DNA from: Candidatus Onthomorpha intestinigallinarum
Lineage (GTDB): Bacteria > Bacteroidota > Bacteroidia > Bacteroidales > P3
Length of the DNA stretch: 11,911 nucleotides
Assembly (NCBI GenBank): GCA_019114015.1
Contig: DXGG01000081.1
Span: 1 to 11,911, forward strand
Reading direction: 5' to 3'
In this document: in pieces, positions 1 through 6,091 of the stretch
Layout: every line of letters begins with the position of its first letter
Numbering within the stretch: position 1 is the stretch's first letter
Translations under genes and position numbers: made by a program
The notes under the pieces: generated by a model
Told to the model about the DNA's origin: nothing
Seen by the model: only the letters and a program-made list of their open reading frames with translations
Database searches by the model: none

Positions 1-1
1 C

Positions 2-610
2 TTCGGAATACCGCCTGCAAAACAGTTTACCGACTATTCATTGCTTTCAGGAGGCGAGAAACGTTTGCTCAACCTTTTGAGTGTTTTGATGGCAAATCCG
101 AATTTTCTTGTTTTGGACGAGCCGACCAATGATCTTGACATACAGACCCAGTTGAAACTGGAGAACTTTCTCGAAAATTACAAAGGTTGTCTTTTGGTGG
201 TTTCGCACGACAGACATTTCATGGACAGTGTCGTTTCTTATCTGTTCGTCTTTCAGAAAGATGGTGGTATAAAGGAATTTCCGGGCAATTACAGCGATTA
301 TCTGGAGTATGAAAAACAGCATCGGAAGCAGTCTCCGGAACAAAAGAACATTGAAAAACCGGTAAATGCAAAACCGAAGAACAGGGATGACAAACCGAAA
401 CTTTCATACAGGGAAAGGATTGAGAAAGAGGAAATAGAGCAAAGACTTGCGGACTTGGGCAGGGCGAGAATTGAAATAGAGCAAAGATTGAATGCTTCGG
501 ATTTGGACAATGATGAGTTGAACAGGATTTCGGAAGAGTATAAGAACATATTGGAGGAGACGGATCTAAAGGAGATGAGGTGGTTGGAACTGAGTGAAAA
601 GGAAGGGTAG
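2..610 (+). CDS. ABC-F family ATPase (Uup-like), 3' part only
   Basis: This is the C-terminal part (202 residues) of a soluble ABC-F ATPase; the reading frame is open back to the window edge, so the start lies outside. Seen: the ABC signature LSGGEKR coded from about base 44, a Walker B with the ABC-F variant LDEPTNDLD (about 112-138), and the switch histidine in VVSHDRHFMD. A charged linker rich in Lys, Pro and Asn follows, then a heptad-like C-terminal coiled coil from about base 400 that ends in RWLELSEKEG. This tail matches the Uup C-terminal domain. Known of the family: ABC-F proteins have two fused nucleotide-binding domains and no membrane segments, and act on the ribosome or, for Uup, in DNA/ribosome maintenance. 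Only the second ATPase domain is present here, so the subfamily rests on the tail. No clear terminator follows directly. Confidence 0.9.
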   Translation, partial: FGIPPAKQFTDYSLLSGGEKRLLNLLSVLMANPNFLVLDEPTNDLDIQTQLKLENFLENYKGCLLVVSHDRHFMDSVVSYLFVFQKDGGIKEFPGNYSDYLEYEKQHRKQSPEQKNIEKPVNAKPKNRDDKPKLSYRERIEKEEIEQRLADLGRARIEIEQRLNASDLDNDELNRISEEYKNILEETDLKEMRWLELSEKEG

Positions 611-647
611 GGAAGGATTGCCGTTATTGGAATCGGATTGGCGGAAA

Positions 648-719
648 ATGAAATCAAGATTCGGAAAAATGCTTTCTGAAAAGAAAAAAACGGATTCTGA
701 AAAGAAATTCACCGAATAA
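648..719 (+). CDS. Doubtful 23-codon small ORF, Lys/Glu rich
   Basis: A short open frame lies 37 bp after the ABC-F stop codon, in the same direction. It would encode a 23-residue, very basic and charged peptide starting MKSRFGKMLSEKKK and ending KKFTE. It contains a 13-nt direct repeat (TTCTGAAAAGAAA at 674-686 and 695-707), so SEKK occurs twice in the peptide. No signal peptide, cysteine or membrane segment is seen. An A-rich ORF of this length arises readily by chance, and I recognise no family. It is listed so that the stretch between the ABC-F gene and the tRNA is accounted for. Confidence 0.15.
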   Translation: MKSRFGKMLSEKKKTDSEKKFTE

Positions 720-768
720 GGTTTGGATAAGATGTGTTCCTGAAAGGGTGAAAACAGTCATGGTGAGG

Positions 769-801
769 ATACGTGAAATCCTGTATCGATGATTTCCGTA
801 T
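769..801. repeat. Imperfect inverted repeat, hairpin of unknown role
   Basis: ATACG-T-GAAATC (769-780) pairs with GATTTCCGTAT (791-801), giving 11 base pairs with one bulged T around a 10-nt loop. Neither strand has a T-tract after the stem, so it does not look like an intrinsic terminator. It lies 10 bp from the tRNA terminator hairpin at 812-843, beyond that terminator from the tRNA's point of view and about 160 bp after the ABC-F stop codon. It could stabilise the 3' end of the ABC-F transcript or be an operator-like palindrome; the sequence does not decide. Confidence 0.4.
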
Positions 802-805
802 ATTA

Positions 806-843
806 CAAAAAAAACGGCATCCGTCTTTTCATGGATGCCGTTT
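806..843 (-). terminator. Intrinsic terminator of tRNA-Val and the pyrC block
   Basis: A perfect 11-bp stem, AAACGGCATCC (812-822) with GGATGCCGTTT (833-843), encloses a 10-nt loop. Read leftward it runs straight into a T-tract, seen as eight A on the + strand at 807-814. It lies 7 bp after the end of the tRNA and is the only strong terminator left of the nif3-cdsZ-pyrC genes. Read rightward the stem is followed by a mixed G/T sequence, so rightward termination of the ABC-F transcript would be weaker. Confidence 0.85.
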
Positions 844-849
844 GGTTTG

Positions 850-924
850 TGGGAGTAATAGGAGTCGAACCTATGACCCTCTGCTTGTAAGGCAGATGCT
901 CTAAACCAACTGAGCTATACTCCC
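850..924 (-). tRNA. tRNA-Val, anticodon UAC
   Basis: Reading the minus strand, 75 nt fold as a complete cloverleaf. The acceptor stem is GGGAGTA with TACTCCC, and the D stem is GCTC/GAGC. The anticodon stem is TCTGC/GCAGA with loop CTTACAA (anticodon TAC, valine). The variable loop is GGGTC, and the T arm is ATAGG-TTCGACT-CCTAT. The discriminator base is A. CCA is not encoded; the gene is followed by CAA, so CCA must be added enzymatically. U34 would be expected to read the GUN valine box with modification. The gene lies 59 bp beyond pyrC on the same strand, with its own promoter and terminator. Confidence 0.97.
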
Positions 925-936
925 CTTTTGCGGATG

Positions 937-967
937 CAAAGATACGACTAATTTTGTTCCTGCCAAA
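937..967 (-). promoter_or_regulatory. Sigma-ABfr type promoter of tRNA-Val
   Basis: On the minus strand TTTG (967-964), 19 bp, then TATCTTTG (944-937) match the Bacteroidota -33/-7 consensus TTTG-N19..21-TAnnTTTG with no mismatch. The -7 element ends 12 bp before the mature tRNA 5' end, so the leader is only a few bases long. It sits just beyond the pyrC stop codon and gives the tRNA expression independent of pyrC. Confidence 0.85.
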
Positions 968-983
968 TTTTTTTGCTTGTTTT

Positions 984-2312
984 TTATACCTGCATTGCAT
1001 TTTTTTTGTCTGCAAATTTGCCGTCCCTATATGCGATTTCTCCGTTTACAAAGGTGCAAACTACTTTGTTGTCAAAGACTTCGCCTTCCAAAGGAGACCA
1101 TTTGCATTTGTATAAAAGAGAGGATTTTGTCACCTCTGTTTTTTTTGTCGTATCGATTAATACAAAGTCCGCAAAGTATCCTTCTCTTATGAAACCTCTG
1201 TCCTTGATTGAAAATATTTCGGCTGGATTATGAGCCATTTTTTCCACCATTTTCGTCATGCTCAATTCGCCTTCTTTGACCAGTTGCAAAACAACGAGCA
1301 GGGAGTGTTGGATTGAAGGCATGCCGGAAGGGGCAAGAAAATACGGTTGTTTTTTTTCGTTCAATGCATGCGGAGCATGGTCGGTAGCTATTATGTCTAT
1401 CTTGTCTTCTCTTAAAGCCTTTCTTAGGGCAGCTCTGTCTTTAGCCGTTTTTATTGAAGGGTTGCACTTTATGAGATTGCCTTTTTGTTTGAAGTCTTCG
1501 GAACAAAACCAGAGATGCATTGGAGTTACTTCCGCGGTTATGAATTTGTCATTGATATTTGCCGAAGACAACAGGGACAGTTCCTTTTCGGTGCTGATGT
1601 GTGCGATGTTTATTCGGGTGTGATATCGTTCCGCAAGGCTGATTGCAAAAGAGGTGGATTTGTAGCATGCTTCCGTTGTGCGTATCAGCGAATGTACATC
1701 GTACGGGAGGTTTCCTTCTGTTTCGTTTTCGTATTTGGCTGTATTGCGGCGGATAATCGACTCGTCTTCGCAATGTATGGATATTACTTTTTCCTTTTCC
1801 GAGGAAAACAAACGATGCAGTACCTGCGTATCCTCCACAAGCATGTTTCCCGTTGAAGAACCGAGGAACAGTTTTATCCCGCAAGACTGGCTGCGTTTGA
1901 CGGACAGTGCCTGTTCCACGTTGTTGTTTGTAAGGCCGTAAAAAAAAGAATAATTGCAGAACATATTGTCTTGAGCCAAAGACAATTTGTCCTGCAATGC
2001 TTCGAGTGTTGTGGTCGGCGGTTTGGTGTTGGGCATTTCGAGAACGGTTGTCACCCCTCCCGCAACGGCTGCTTTGGATTCGGTAAACATGTCCGCCTTG
2101 TATTCCAATCCCGGTTGCCTGAAGTGAACATGCGTATCGATTATGCCGGGCAGCAATATCAATCCTCCGCAATCAATTATTTTGGTATCCGTCGGTAGAT
2201 CAACAGTATCATTTTCATAAATCTGTTTGATTCTCTTGCCTTCAACCAATATGTTCAAAGGTTTTGTTTCACCTTCGTTAACCACTAACGCACCCTTGAG
2301 GTATTTGTGCAT
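984..2312 (-). CDS. pyrC: Dihydroorotase
   Basis: This 442-residue cytosolic enzyme catalyses the third step of de novo UMP synthesis, the reversible cyclisation of N-carbamoyl-aspartate to dihydroorotate. It belongs to the amidohydrolase superfamily. Seen: the metal ligands H61-x-H63 in DTHVHFRQPG, where R65 would bind substrate; PN at 94-95; K147 in GIKLFLGSSTGN, the place of the bridging carboxylated lysine; H180 in IHCED; H238 in AHIST; and D311 in the signature ATDHAPH. The long, HxHFR-containing form points to a class I/AllB-like dihydroorotase rather than the short E. coli PyrC. Allantoinase is the main alternative, but HFRQPG and the K147 context favour dihydroorotase. The ATG start gives the expected N-terminal strand, and the gene begins 6 bp after the zinc-ribbon gene, so it is probably translated from a shared transcript. 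No other pyr gene is in the window. Confidence 0.93.
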   Translation of the reverse strand: MHKYLKGALVVNEGETKPLNILVEGKRIKQIYENDTVDLPTDTKIIDCGGLILLPGIIDTHVHFRQPGLEYKADMFTESKAAVAGGVTTVLEMPNTKPPTTTLEALQDKLSLAQDNMFCNYSFFYGLTNNNVEQALSVKRSQSCGIKLFLGSSTGNMLVEDTQVLHRLFSSEKEKVISIHCEDESIIRRNTAKYENETEGNLPYDVHSLIRTTEACYKSTSFAISLAERYHTRINIAHISTEKELSLLSSANINDKFITAEVTPMHLWFCSEDFKQKGNLIKCNPSIKTAKDRAALRKALREDKIDIIATDHAPHALNEKKQPYFLAPSGMPSIQHSLLVVLQLVKEGELSMTKMVEKMAHNPAEIFSIKDRGFIREGYFADFVLIDTTKKTEVTKSSLLYKCKWSPLEGEVFDNKVVCTFVNGEIAYRDGKFADKKNAMQV

Positions 2313-2318
2313 GGTGCT

Positions 2319-3137
2319 TTAATCCAGTTTCAATTCCGATTCCACTTCTGCGGCGATGGATTGGTCCACAAGTATTCTGCCGCAGTATTCGCATACTATT
2401 ATTTTCCTATGCATTCTTATGTCCATTTGTCTTTGGTGTGGTATTTTGTTGAAACAACCTCCGCATGCGTCTCTGTCGACAGTCACTACCGCCAAACCGT
2501 TTCGCGCATTGGAACGTATTCTTTTGAATGCGGTGAGATATCTTTCGTCTACGGACTTTTCGTTTTCCAAAGCCTGTTCGGTCAAAACCTTTTCTTTTTC
2601 CTCGGTTTCCTTTATTATTTCGTCAAGTTCGGATTTCTTGATTTCAAGATCCTTCATCTTTTCTTGATAGTCTTCTTCGTATTTTGCTATTTCGAGTTTG
2701 TAGATATCTATTCTTGCCGAGAACTCCTTTATCTTTTTTTCGCAAAGTTGTTTTTCAAGTTCCTGAAATTCTATTTCCTTTGACAGGGATTCGTACTCTC
2801 TGTTGTTTCTTACGTTGTTTTGCTGATCGGAATATTTTTCCACGAGAGCCTCACATTCCTTTATTTTGTGTTGCTCTTCCGCTATCGAATCCTTGCAGGA
2901 GGATATGTCAGCCGTGGATTTGCCTATTTTGGTCTTCAATTTTTCCGTTTCGTCTTCCAAATCCTGCACCTCCAAAGGAAGTTCCCCGCGTATAATCCTT
3001 ATTTTATCTATTTGGGAATAAATTTTTTGCAGCTTGTACAAAGCTATCAAGCGTTTTTCAACAGTCAAATCCGCATCTTCGTTCTTGAATGTCGGCTTGA
3101 CTGTTTCGGATTCTTTTTCTTTTACTTTTTTTGCCAT
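2319..3137 (-). CDS. Coiled-coil C4 zinc-ribbon protein (CdsZ/DUF164 type)
   Basis: The product has 272 residues. A charged N-terminal segment is followed by a long antiparallel-type coiled coil (about residues 25-205, rich in Glu, Lys and Leu) and a C-terminal zinc ribbon with ligands C225, C228 (CGGC) and C249, C252 (CEYC). No signal peptide or membrane segment is seen, so it is cytosolic. The architecture is that of the DUF164/zf-RING_7 family, which includes Helicobacter FlgZ (HP0958) and chlamydial CdsZ. Those proteins have been linked to RNA, sigma-factor or secretion regulation in their hosts, but the role in Bacteroidota is unknown, and no flagellar or secretion gene is nearby. It lies 11 bp after the nif3-like gene and 6 bp before pyrC, hence in one operon. 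The nif3-DUF164 pairing recurs in this phylum, from memory, which suggests a functional link. Confidence 0.88.
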   Translation of the reverse strand: MAKKVKEKESETVKPTFKNEDADLTVEKRLIALYKLQKIYSQIDKIRIIRGELPLEVQDLEDETEKLKTKIGKSTADISSCKDSIAEEQHKIKECEALVEKYSDQQNNVRNNREYESLSKEIEFQELEKQLCEKKIKEFSARIDIYKLEIAKYEEDYQEKMKDLEIKKSELDEIIKETEEKEKVLTEQALENEKSVDERYLTAFKRIRSNARNGLAVVTVDRDACGGCFNKIPHQRQMDIRMHRKIIVCEYCGRILVDQSIAAEVESELKLD

Positions 3138-3148
3138 TATCGTTATTG

Positions 3149-3937
3149 TTATATATTCTTTATTTTGTTGGGACTGTCATCGCAAAACAAAGGAACAAAA
3201 TTACAAAACTTTTTTGATATTAAATTTGCCAGACATTTTTTTGCAATTGACTCACTTTCAAAGTGTCCTATGTCTGCAAGCAGTATCCTGCCATCTGCTT
3301 CCAAAAAAGTGTGATATTTAATATCTGATGTAAGATAACAGTCTGCTCCGGCCTCAATTGCCTTTTCGAGCAGTTCGCCTCCGCTTCCGGTACACAATGC
3401 AACACTTTGCAATATTTTTTCCTTGCCCGGAACATACCTTATGTTGTGAATGTTCAGTTTGGTTTTTATATCCAGTAAAAAAGAGCTGTAATTCATTTTC
3501 TTTGGTAATATACCGGTGCCTCCTATTCCGAAGAAGCCTTTTTCTCCAGCGTTTTTATCAAAGGATGTGAAGTCTTGAAGACCGATGATTTGTGCCAACA
3601 TGGTGTTTAGTCCTGTTTGTGCAGCGTCAAGATTGGTATGCATGGAATATATTGTCATGTTGTTTTCTATCGCATAAAGCAGTGCTTCTGTCGGATTATC
3701 CTTTGGCAGGAATCGTTTTATGCTTTTGAAAACCAACGGATGGTGTGATATAATTAGATTGCAGCCAAGATTTTTCGCTTTTTTCAAATTGTTTATGTCT
3801 ATATCCAGACATAAGAAAATGCCGTTGCAACATTCTTCCGTATTTCCGCAAAGCAAACCGGAATTGTCATAGTCTTCCTGCCATGTTTCGGGAATTTGTT
3901 CGTTCAGGTAATGTATTATGTCGGCTGTCTTGATCAT
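3149..3937 (-). CDS. Nif3-like dinuclear metal-centre protein (YbgI/YqfO family)
   Basis: The product has 262 residues. The family forms hexameric toroids with a dinuclear metal site. Related proteins have been proposed as GTP cyclohydrolase-like or metal-dependent hydrolases, but the reaction is not settled. Seen: the metal ligands H65 and H66 in LIISHHPLVF, D104 in HTNLD, and H225 with E229 in DIGHFESES. An N-terminal LNEQIPETWQEDYDNSGLL motif is typical of the family. At 262 residues it corresponds to the short E. coli YbgI form and lacks the roughly 100-residue PII/CutA-like insertion that I recall in many Bacteroidota and Bacillus homologues. It is the first gene of the leftward block, with a predicted leader of about 120 nt from the promoter at 4064-4072. 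The ATG start has no Shine-Dalgarno sequence. Confidence 0.92.
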   Translation of the reverse strand: MIKTADIIHYLNEQIPETWQEDYDNSGLLCGNTEECCNGIFLCLDIDINNLKKAKNLGCNLIISHHPLVFKSIKRFLPKDNPTEALLYAIENNMTIYSMHTNLDAAQTGLNTMLAQIIGLQDFTSFDKNAGEKGFFGIGGTGILPKKMNYSSFLLDIKTKLNIHNIRYVPGKEKILQSVALCTGSGGELLEKAIEAGADCYLTSDIKYHTFLEADGRILLADIGHFESESIAKKCLANLISKKFCNFVPLFCDDSPNKIKNI

Positions 3938-3964
3938 TGTTTGTTATTTTATTTGCTTATGAAC

Positions 3965-4045
3965 TCAATGTCTCGAAGTTTCCATATTTGGACAAACCAT
4001 TGGCATCGGATTTTGTTCGGGTCGAAATACAATCGAGGTTTTCAT
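3965..4045 (-). other. Possible 26-codon upstream ORF in the nif3 leader
   Basis: Inside the predicted nif3 leader, an ATG at 4045-4043 preceded by an A/T-rich stretch opens a frame of 26 codons. It ends with TGA at 3965-3967, 27 bp before the nif3 start. The peptide begins MKTSIVFRPEQNPMPM and has no run of a single amino acid that would suggest classic attenuation. Its length is compatible with chance. It is listed because it occupies most of the leader of an operon that includes pyrC. Confidence 0.15.
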
Positions 4046-4060
4046 TTTAAAAAGAATTAC

Positions 4061-4092
4061 TCTGCAAAAGTACATTTTTTTTGTAACTTCGC
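4061..4092 (+). promoter_or_regulatory. Promoter of the GldA-like ABC gene
   Basis: TAACTTCG (4084-4091) differs from TAnnTTTG at one position, and TCTG (4061-4064), 19 bp upstream, differs from TTTG at one position. The start codon follows 25 bp later, implying a leader of about 20 nt. The element lies 11 bp from the leftward -7 element at 4064-4072, so the two divergent promoters share DNA and polymerase could probably occupy only one at a time. Confidence 0.5.
4064..4072 (-). promoter_or_regulatory. -7 element of the nif3-cdsZ-pyrC promoter
   Basis: TACTTTTGC on the minus strand matches the Bacteroidota -7 consensus TAnnTTTG(C). No good TTTG is found 19-21 bp upstream, so the -33 element is weak or absent. 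It is the best candidate for the leftward operon and would give a leader of about 120 nt before nif3. Confidence 0.55.
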
Positions 4093-4116
4093 ACCTTGAA
4101 CTTAAAGTGTGCATAA

Positions 4117-4827
4117 ATGTCGATATCAATAAAGAATCTTACGAAGATATACGGAGAACAGAAGGCATTGGACAATGTCAGCGTGGATATAGATAAAGGG
4201 CAGATAGTCGGATTGTTGGGACCCAACGGTGCGGGTAAAAGTACGATGATGAAAATAATTACATGTTTTATTCCGCCTACGGAAGGGACGGTTAGAGTGT
4301 GCGATTACGATATTTTCGACAATCCCAAGCAAGTAAAGGAAAGTATTGGATACCTTCCGGAACAGAATCCGATATATTACGATATGTATGTAAGGGAATT
4401 CTTAGGGTTTATTGCCGGCATACATAAAATAGACAGGAAAATACGAAGGAACAGAATAGAAGAAATCATAGAATTGACGGGAATCAGTAAAGAAGCCAAC
4501 AAAAAAATAGGTTCTCTAAGCAAGGGTTACAAGCAAAGAGTAGGATTGGCTCAGGCATTGATACACGATCCTCAAGTATTAATATTGGACGAACCGACAA
4601 CGGGGCTGGATCCCAATCAACTGATAGAAATAAGAGAACTTATAAAACAGGTGGGTAAAACGAAAACGGTTCTGTTATCAACTCACATCATGCAAGAGGT
4701 TGAAGCGGTTTGTTCAAGGGTTCTCATAATAGATAATGGAAAACTTGTTGCTGATGACGAGACAAAACATCTTGCGGCAGGACAGAATTTGGAAACCATA
4801 TTCAGAAAAATTACCAACAATCTGTGA
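4117..4827 (+). CDS. GldA-like ABC transporter ATP-binding subunit, short form
   Basis: This 236-residue cytosolic ATPase subunit would power a membrane permease. Seen: Walker A GPNGAGKST (35-43); the Q-loop region GYLPEQNPIYYDMYVREF (78-95); signature LSKGYKQR (134-141); Walker B VLILDEP (154-160) with TTGLDPNQL; and switch H190 in STHIMQEVEAVC. The Q-loop context and the TTGLDPNQL and STHIMQEVEAVC stretches closely match remembered GldA from gliding-motility transporters, whose permease genes gldF and gldG are commonly elsewhere in the genome. GldA is usually about 300 residues. Here the frame runs from LVADDETKHLAAG straight to the C-terminal LETIFRKIT motif, as if about 60 residues between them were absent. 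No permease gene is adjacent. GldA homologues also occur in non-gliding Bacteroidota, so motility should not be assumed. A general multidrug or heme-type ABC ATPase is the alternative. Confidence 0.85.
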   Translation: MSISIKNLTKIYGEQKALDNVSVDIDKGQIVGLLGPNGAGKSTMMKIITCFIPPTEGTVRVCDYDIFDNPKQVKESIGYLPEQNPIYYDMYVREFLGFIAGIHKIDRKIRRNRIEEIIELTGISKEANKKIGSLSKGYKQRVGLAQALIHDPQVLILDEPTTGLDPNQLIEIRELIKQVGKTKTVLLSTHIMQEVEAVCSRVLIIDNGKLVADDETKHLAAGQNLETIFRKITNNL

Positions 4828-4899
4828 AAACTGGGGCTGTTGTTTTGTCATGACTTTTAAGGCGGACATGGGAAAGAATCTATTTTTAATTTATAAATT

Positions 4900-4931
4900 T
4901 TTGGTGTGGTAAGAAATAAGTAATACCTTTG
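4900..4931 (+). promoter_or_regulatory. gapA promoter (sigma-ABfr type)
   Basis: TTTG (4900-4903), 20 bp, TACCTTTG (4924-4931) is a full match to the Bacteroidota -33/-7 consensus. It is followed by GCACC and an A/T-rich leader of roughly 35 nt without a Shine-Dalgarno sequence. This is one of the two best promoters in the window, as expected for a highly expressed glycolytic gene. Confidence 0.85.
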
Positions 4932-4973
4932 CACCGTAATATGATTTAGAAAACATTAAAAACATATTTTATT

Positions 4974-5981
4974 ATGGTAAAAGTAGCAATAAACGGCTTT
5001 GGTCGTATAGGAAGAGTTTCTTTCAGAAACATTCAACGTAAAAAAAATGTTGAAGTAGTTGCAATAAATGATTTGACTGATGCTTCTACTTTGGCACATC
5101 TTTTAAAGTATGATTCAGTACACGGCCGTTTTGACGGAGATGTTAAGGCAGATGGTGAATATTTGGTGGTAAACGGAAAGAGAATAAAGGTATATTCTGA
5201 GAGAGATCCTGAACAATTGCCGTGGGGAGAATTGGGTATAGACATAGTCATAGAGTCGACTGGTATATTTAAGACTAAGGAAAAAATGACCAAGCACATT
5301 AAAGCCGGTGCAAAAAAGGTTATTTTGACAGTTCCTGCCGACAAGGCTGATGACGTTGATGCAACGGTTGTATTGGGGGTTAATGACGACATACTCACTA
5401 AAGAGATGACGTGCGTATCCAATGCGTCATGTACAACCAATTGTCTTGCTCCTATAGCCAAAGTGTTGAATGACAAGTTCGGTATAAAAAGGGGTCTTAT
5501 GAATACAATCCACTCTTATACCAACGACCAGCACATACTTGATTTGCCTCATAAGGATTTGAGGAGGGCTAGAGCTGCTGCTTGTTCAATAATCCCTACG
5601 TCAACAGGCGCTGCAAAAGCTGTAGGATTGGTTATTCCGGAATTGGCCGGCAAGTTGCACGGACTTTCCATGCGTGTTCCTACTCCTGATGGCTCTGTTG
5701 TTGATTTGACGGTGGAATTGAGCAGAAATGTTACTGTTGAGGAGGTAAATGCAGCGATGAAGGAAGCCGCTGAAGGCCCAATGAAAGGTATATTGGAATA
5801 TGTTGAGGATCCTATAGTAAGTTGTGATATAGTCGGAAATCCTCATTCTTCCATTTTTGACTCAAAATTGACAATGGTTATGGACGGAAACTTTGTTAAG
5901 GTTGTTTCCTGGTATGACAATGAGAACGGTTATTCAAACAGAGTTTGTGATTTGGCTGAGAAACTTGCTAATCTTATTTAA
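4974..5981 (+). CDS. gapA: Glyceraldehyde-3-phosphate dehydrogenase, type I
   Basis: This 335-residue cytosolic homotetramer oxidises glyceraldehyde-3-phosphate to 1,3-bisphosphoglycerate with NAD+ and phosphate in glycolysis, and the reverse in gluconeogenesis. Seen: the N-terminal Rossmann motif NGFGRIGR (7-14); D33 at the end of the second strand, which favours NAD over NADP; the active-site signature SNASCTTNC with catalytic C153; H180 in TIHSYTNDQ as base; and the C-terminal WYDNENGYSNR motif. Length and motifs are normal for the family, and the ATG start directly precedes the first beta strand. The gene stands alone, with a consensus promoter 43 bp upstream of the ATG and an intrinsic terminator 13 bp after the stop, so it is a monocistronic unit. 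Confidence 0.98.
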   Translation: MVKVAINGFGRIGRVSFRNIQRKKNVEVVAINDLTDASTLAHLLKYDSVHGRFDGDVKADGEYLVVNGKRIKVYSERDPEQLPWGELGIDIVIESTGIFKTKEKMTKHIKAGAKKVILTVPADKADDVDATVVLGVNDDILTKEMTCVSNASCTTNCLAPIAKVLNDKFGIKRGLMNTIHSYTNDQHILDLPHKDLRRARAAACSIIPTSTGAAKAVGLVIPELAGKLHGLSMRVPTPDGSVVDLTVELSRNVTVEEVNAAMKEAAEGPMKGILEYVEDPIVSCDIVGNPHSSIFDSKLTMVMDGNFVKVVSWYDNENGYSNRVCDLAEKLANLI

Positions 5982-5994
5982 ATGATAAGGATTC

Positions 5995-6034
5995 AAAAGC
6001 AGGCGGTCTTTGAAAACAGGCTGCCTGCTTTTTT
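5995..6034 (+). terminator. gapA intrinsic terminator
   Basis: AAAAGCAGGC (5995-6004) pairs with GCCTGCTTTT (6023-6032) across an 18-nt loop, and the T-tract continues to 6034 with more T after one A. It starts 13 bp after the gapA stop codon. The A-run before the stem could let it also act on leftward transcription, though no leftward gene ends here. Confidence 0.85.
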
Positions 6035-6064
6035 ATTTTTCATTCTTAAGTATCGAAATCTTAT

Positions 6065-6072
6065 TACCTTTG
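6065..6072 (+). promoter_or_regulatory. -7 element of the miaB promoter
   Basis: TACCTTTG matches TAnnTTTG exactly and is identical to the gapA -7 element; C and A follow as in gapA. A clear TTTG is not seen 19-21 bp upstream, where the T-rich end of the gapA terminator lies. The miaB ATG is only 19 bp beyond the element, so the leader would be about 14 nt. Confidence 0.65.
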
Positions 6073-6091
6073 CAAAAAATGACAGTCTGTT

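Noticed and set aside
1258..1856. Long open frames on the + strand inside pyrC
   Set aside because: They lie opposite a well-supported dihydroorotase gene, have no recognisable motifs, and look like antisense shadows.
2307..3314. Hydrophobic open frames on the + strand opposite the zinc-ribbon and nif3 genes that look like membrane proteins
   Set aside because: The apparent Phe/Leu-rich hydrophobicity comes from the antisense of Lys/Glu-rich coiled-coil codons (TTT/TTC/CTT); no start context or homology is visible.
4815..4847. Weak hairpin CAACA/TGTTG with a short T-run over the end of the GldA-like gene, as a possible terminator
   Set aside because: Only five base pairs with an 18-nt loop and an interrupted T-tract (TTTTG); much weaker than the other three terminators in the window.
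6079..6081. ATG just upstream of miaB as an alternative start
   Set aside because: It is out of frame with miaB (13 bases upstream), while the chosen ATG gives the conserved N-terminus of the family.
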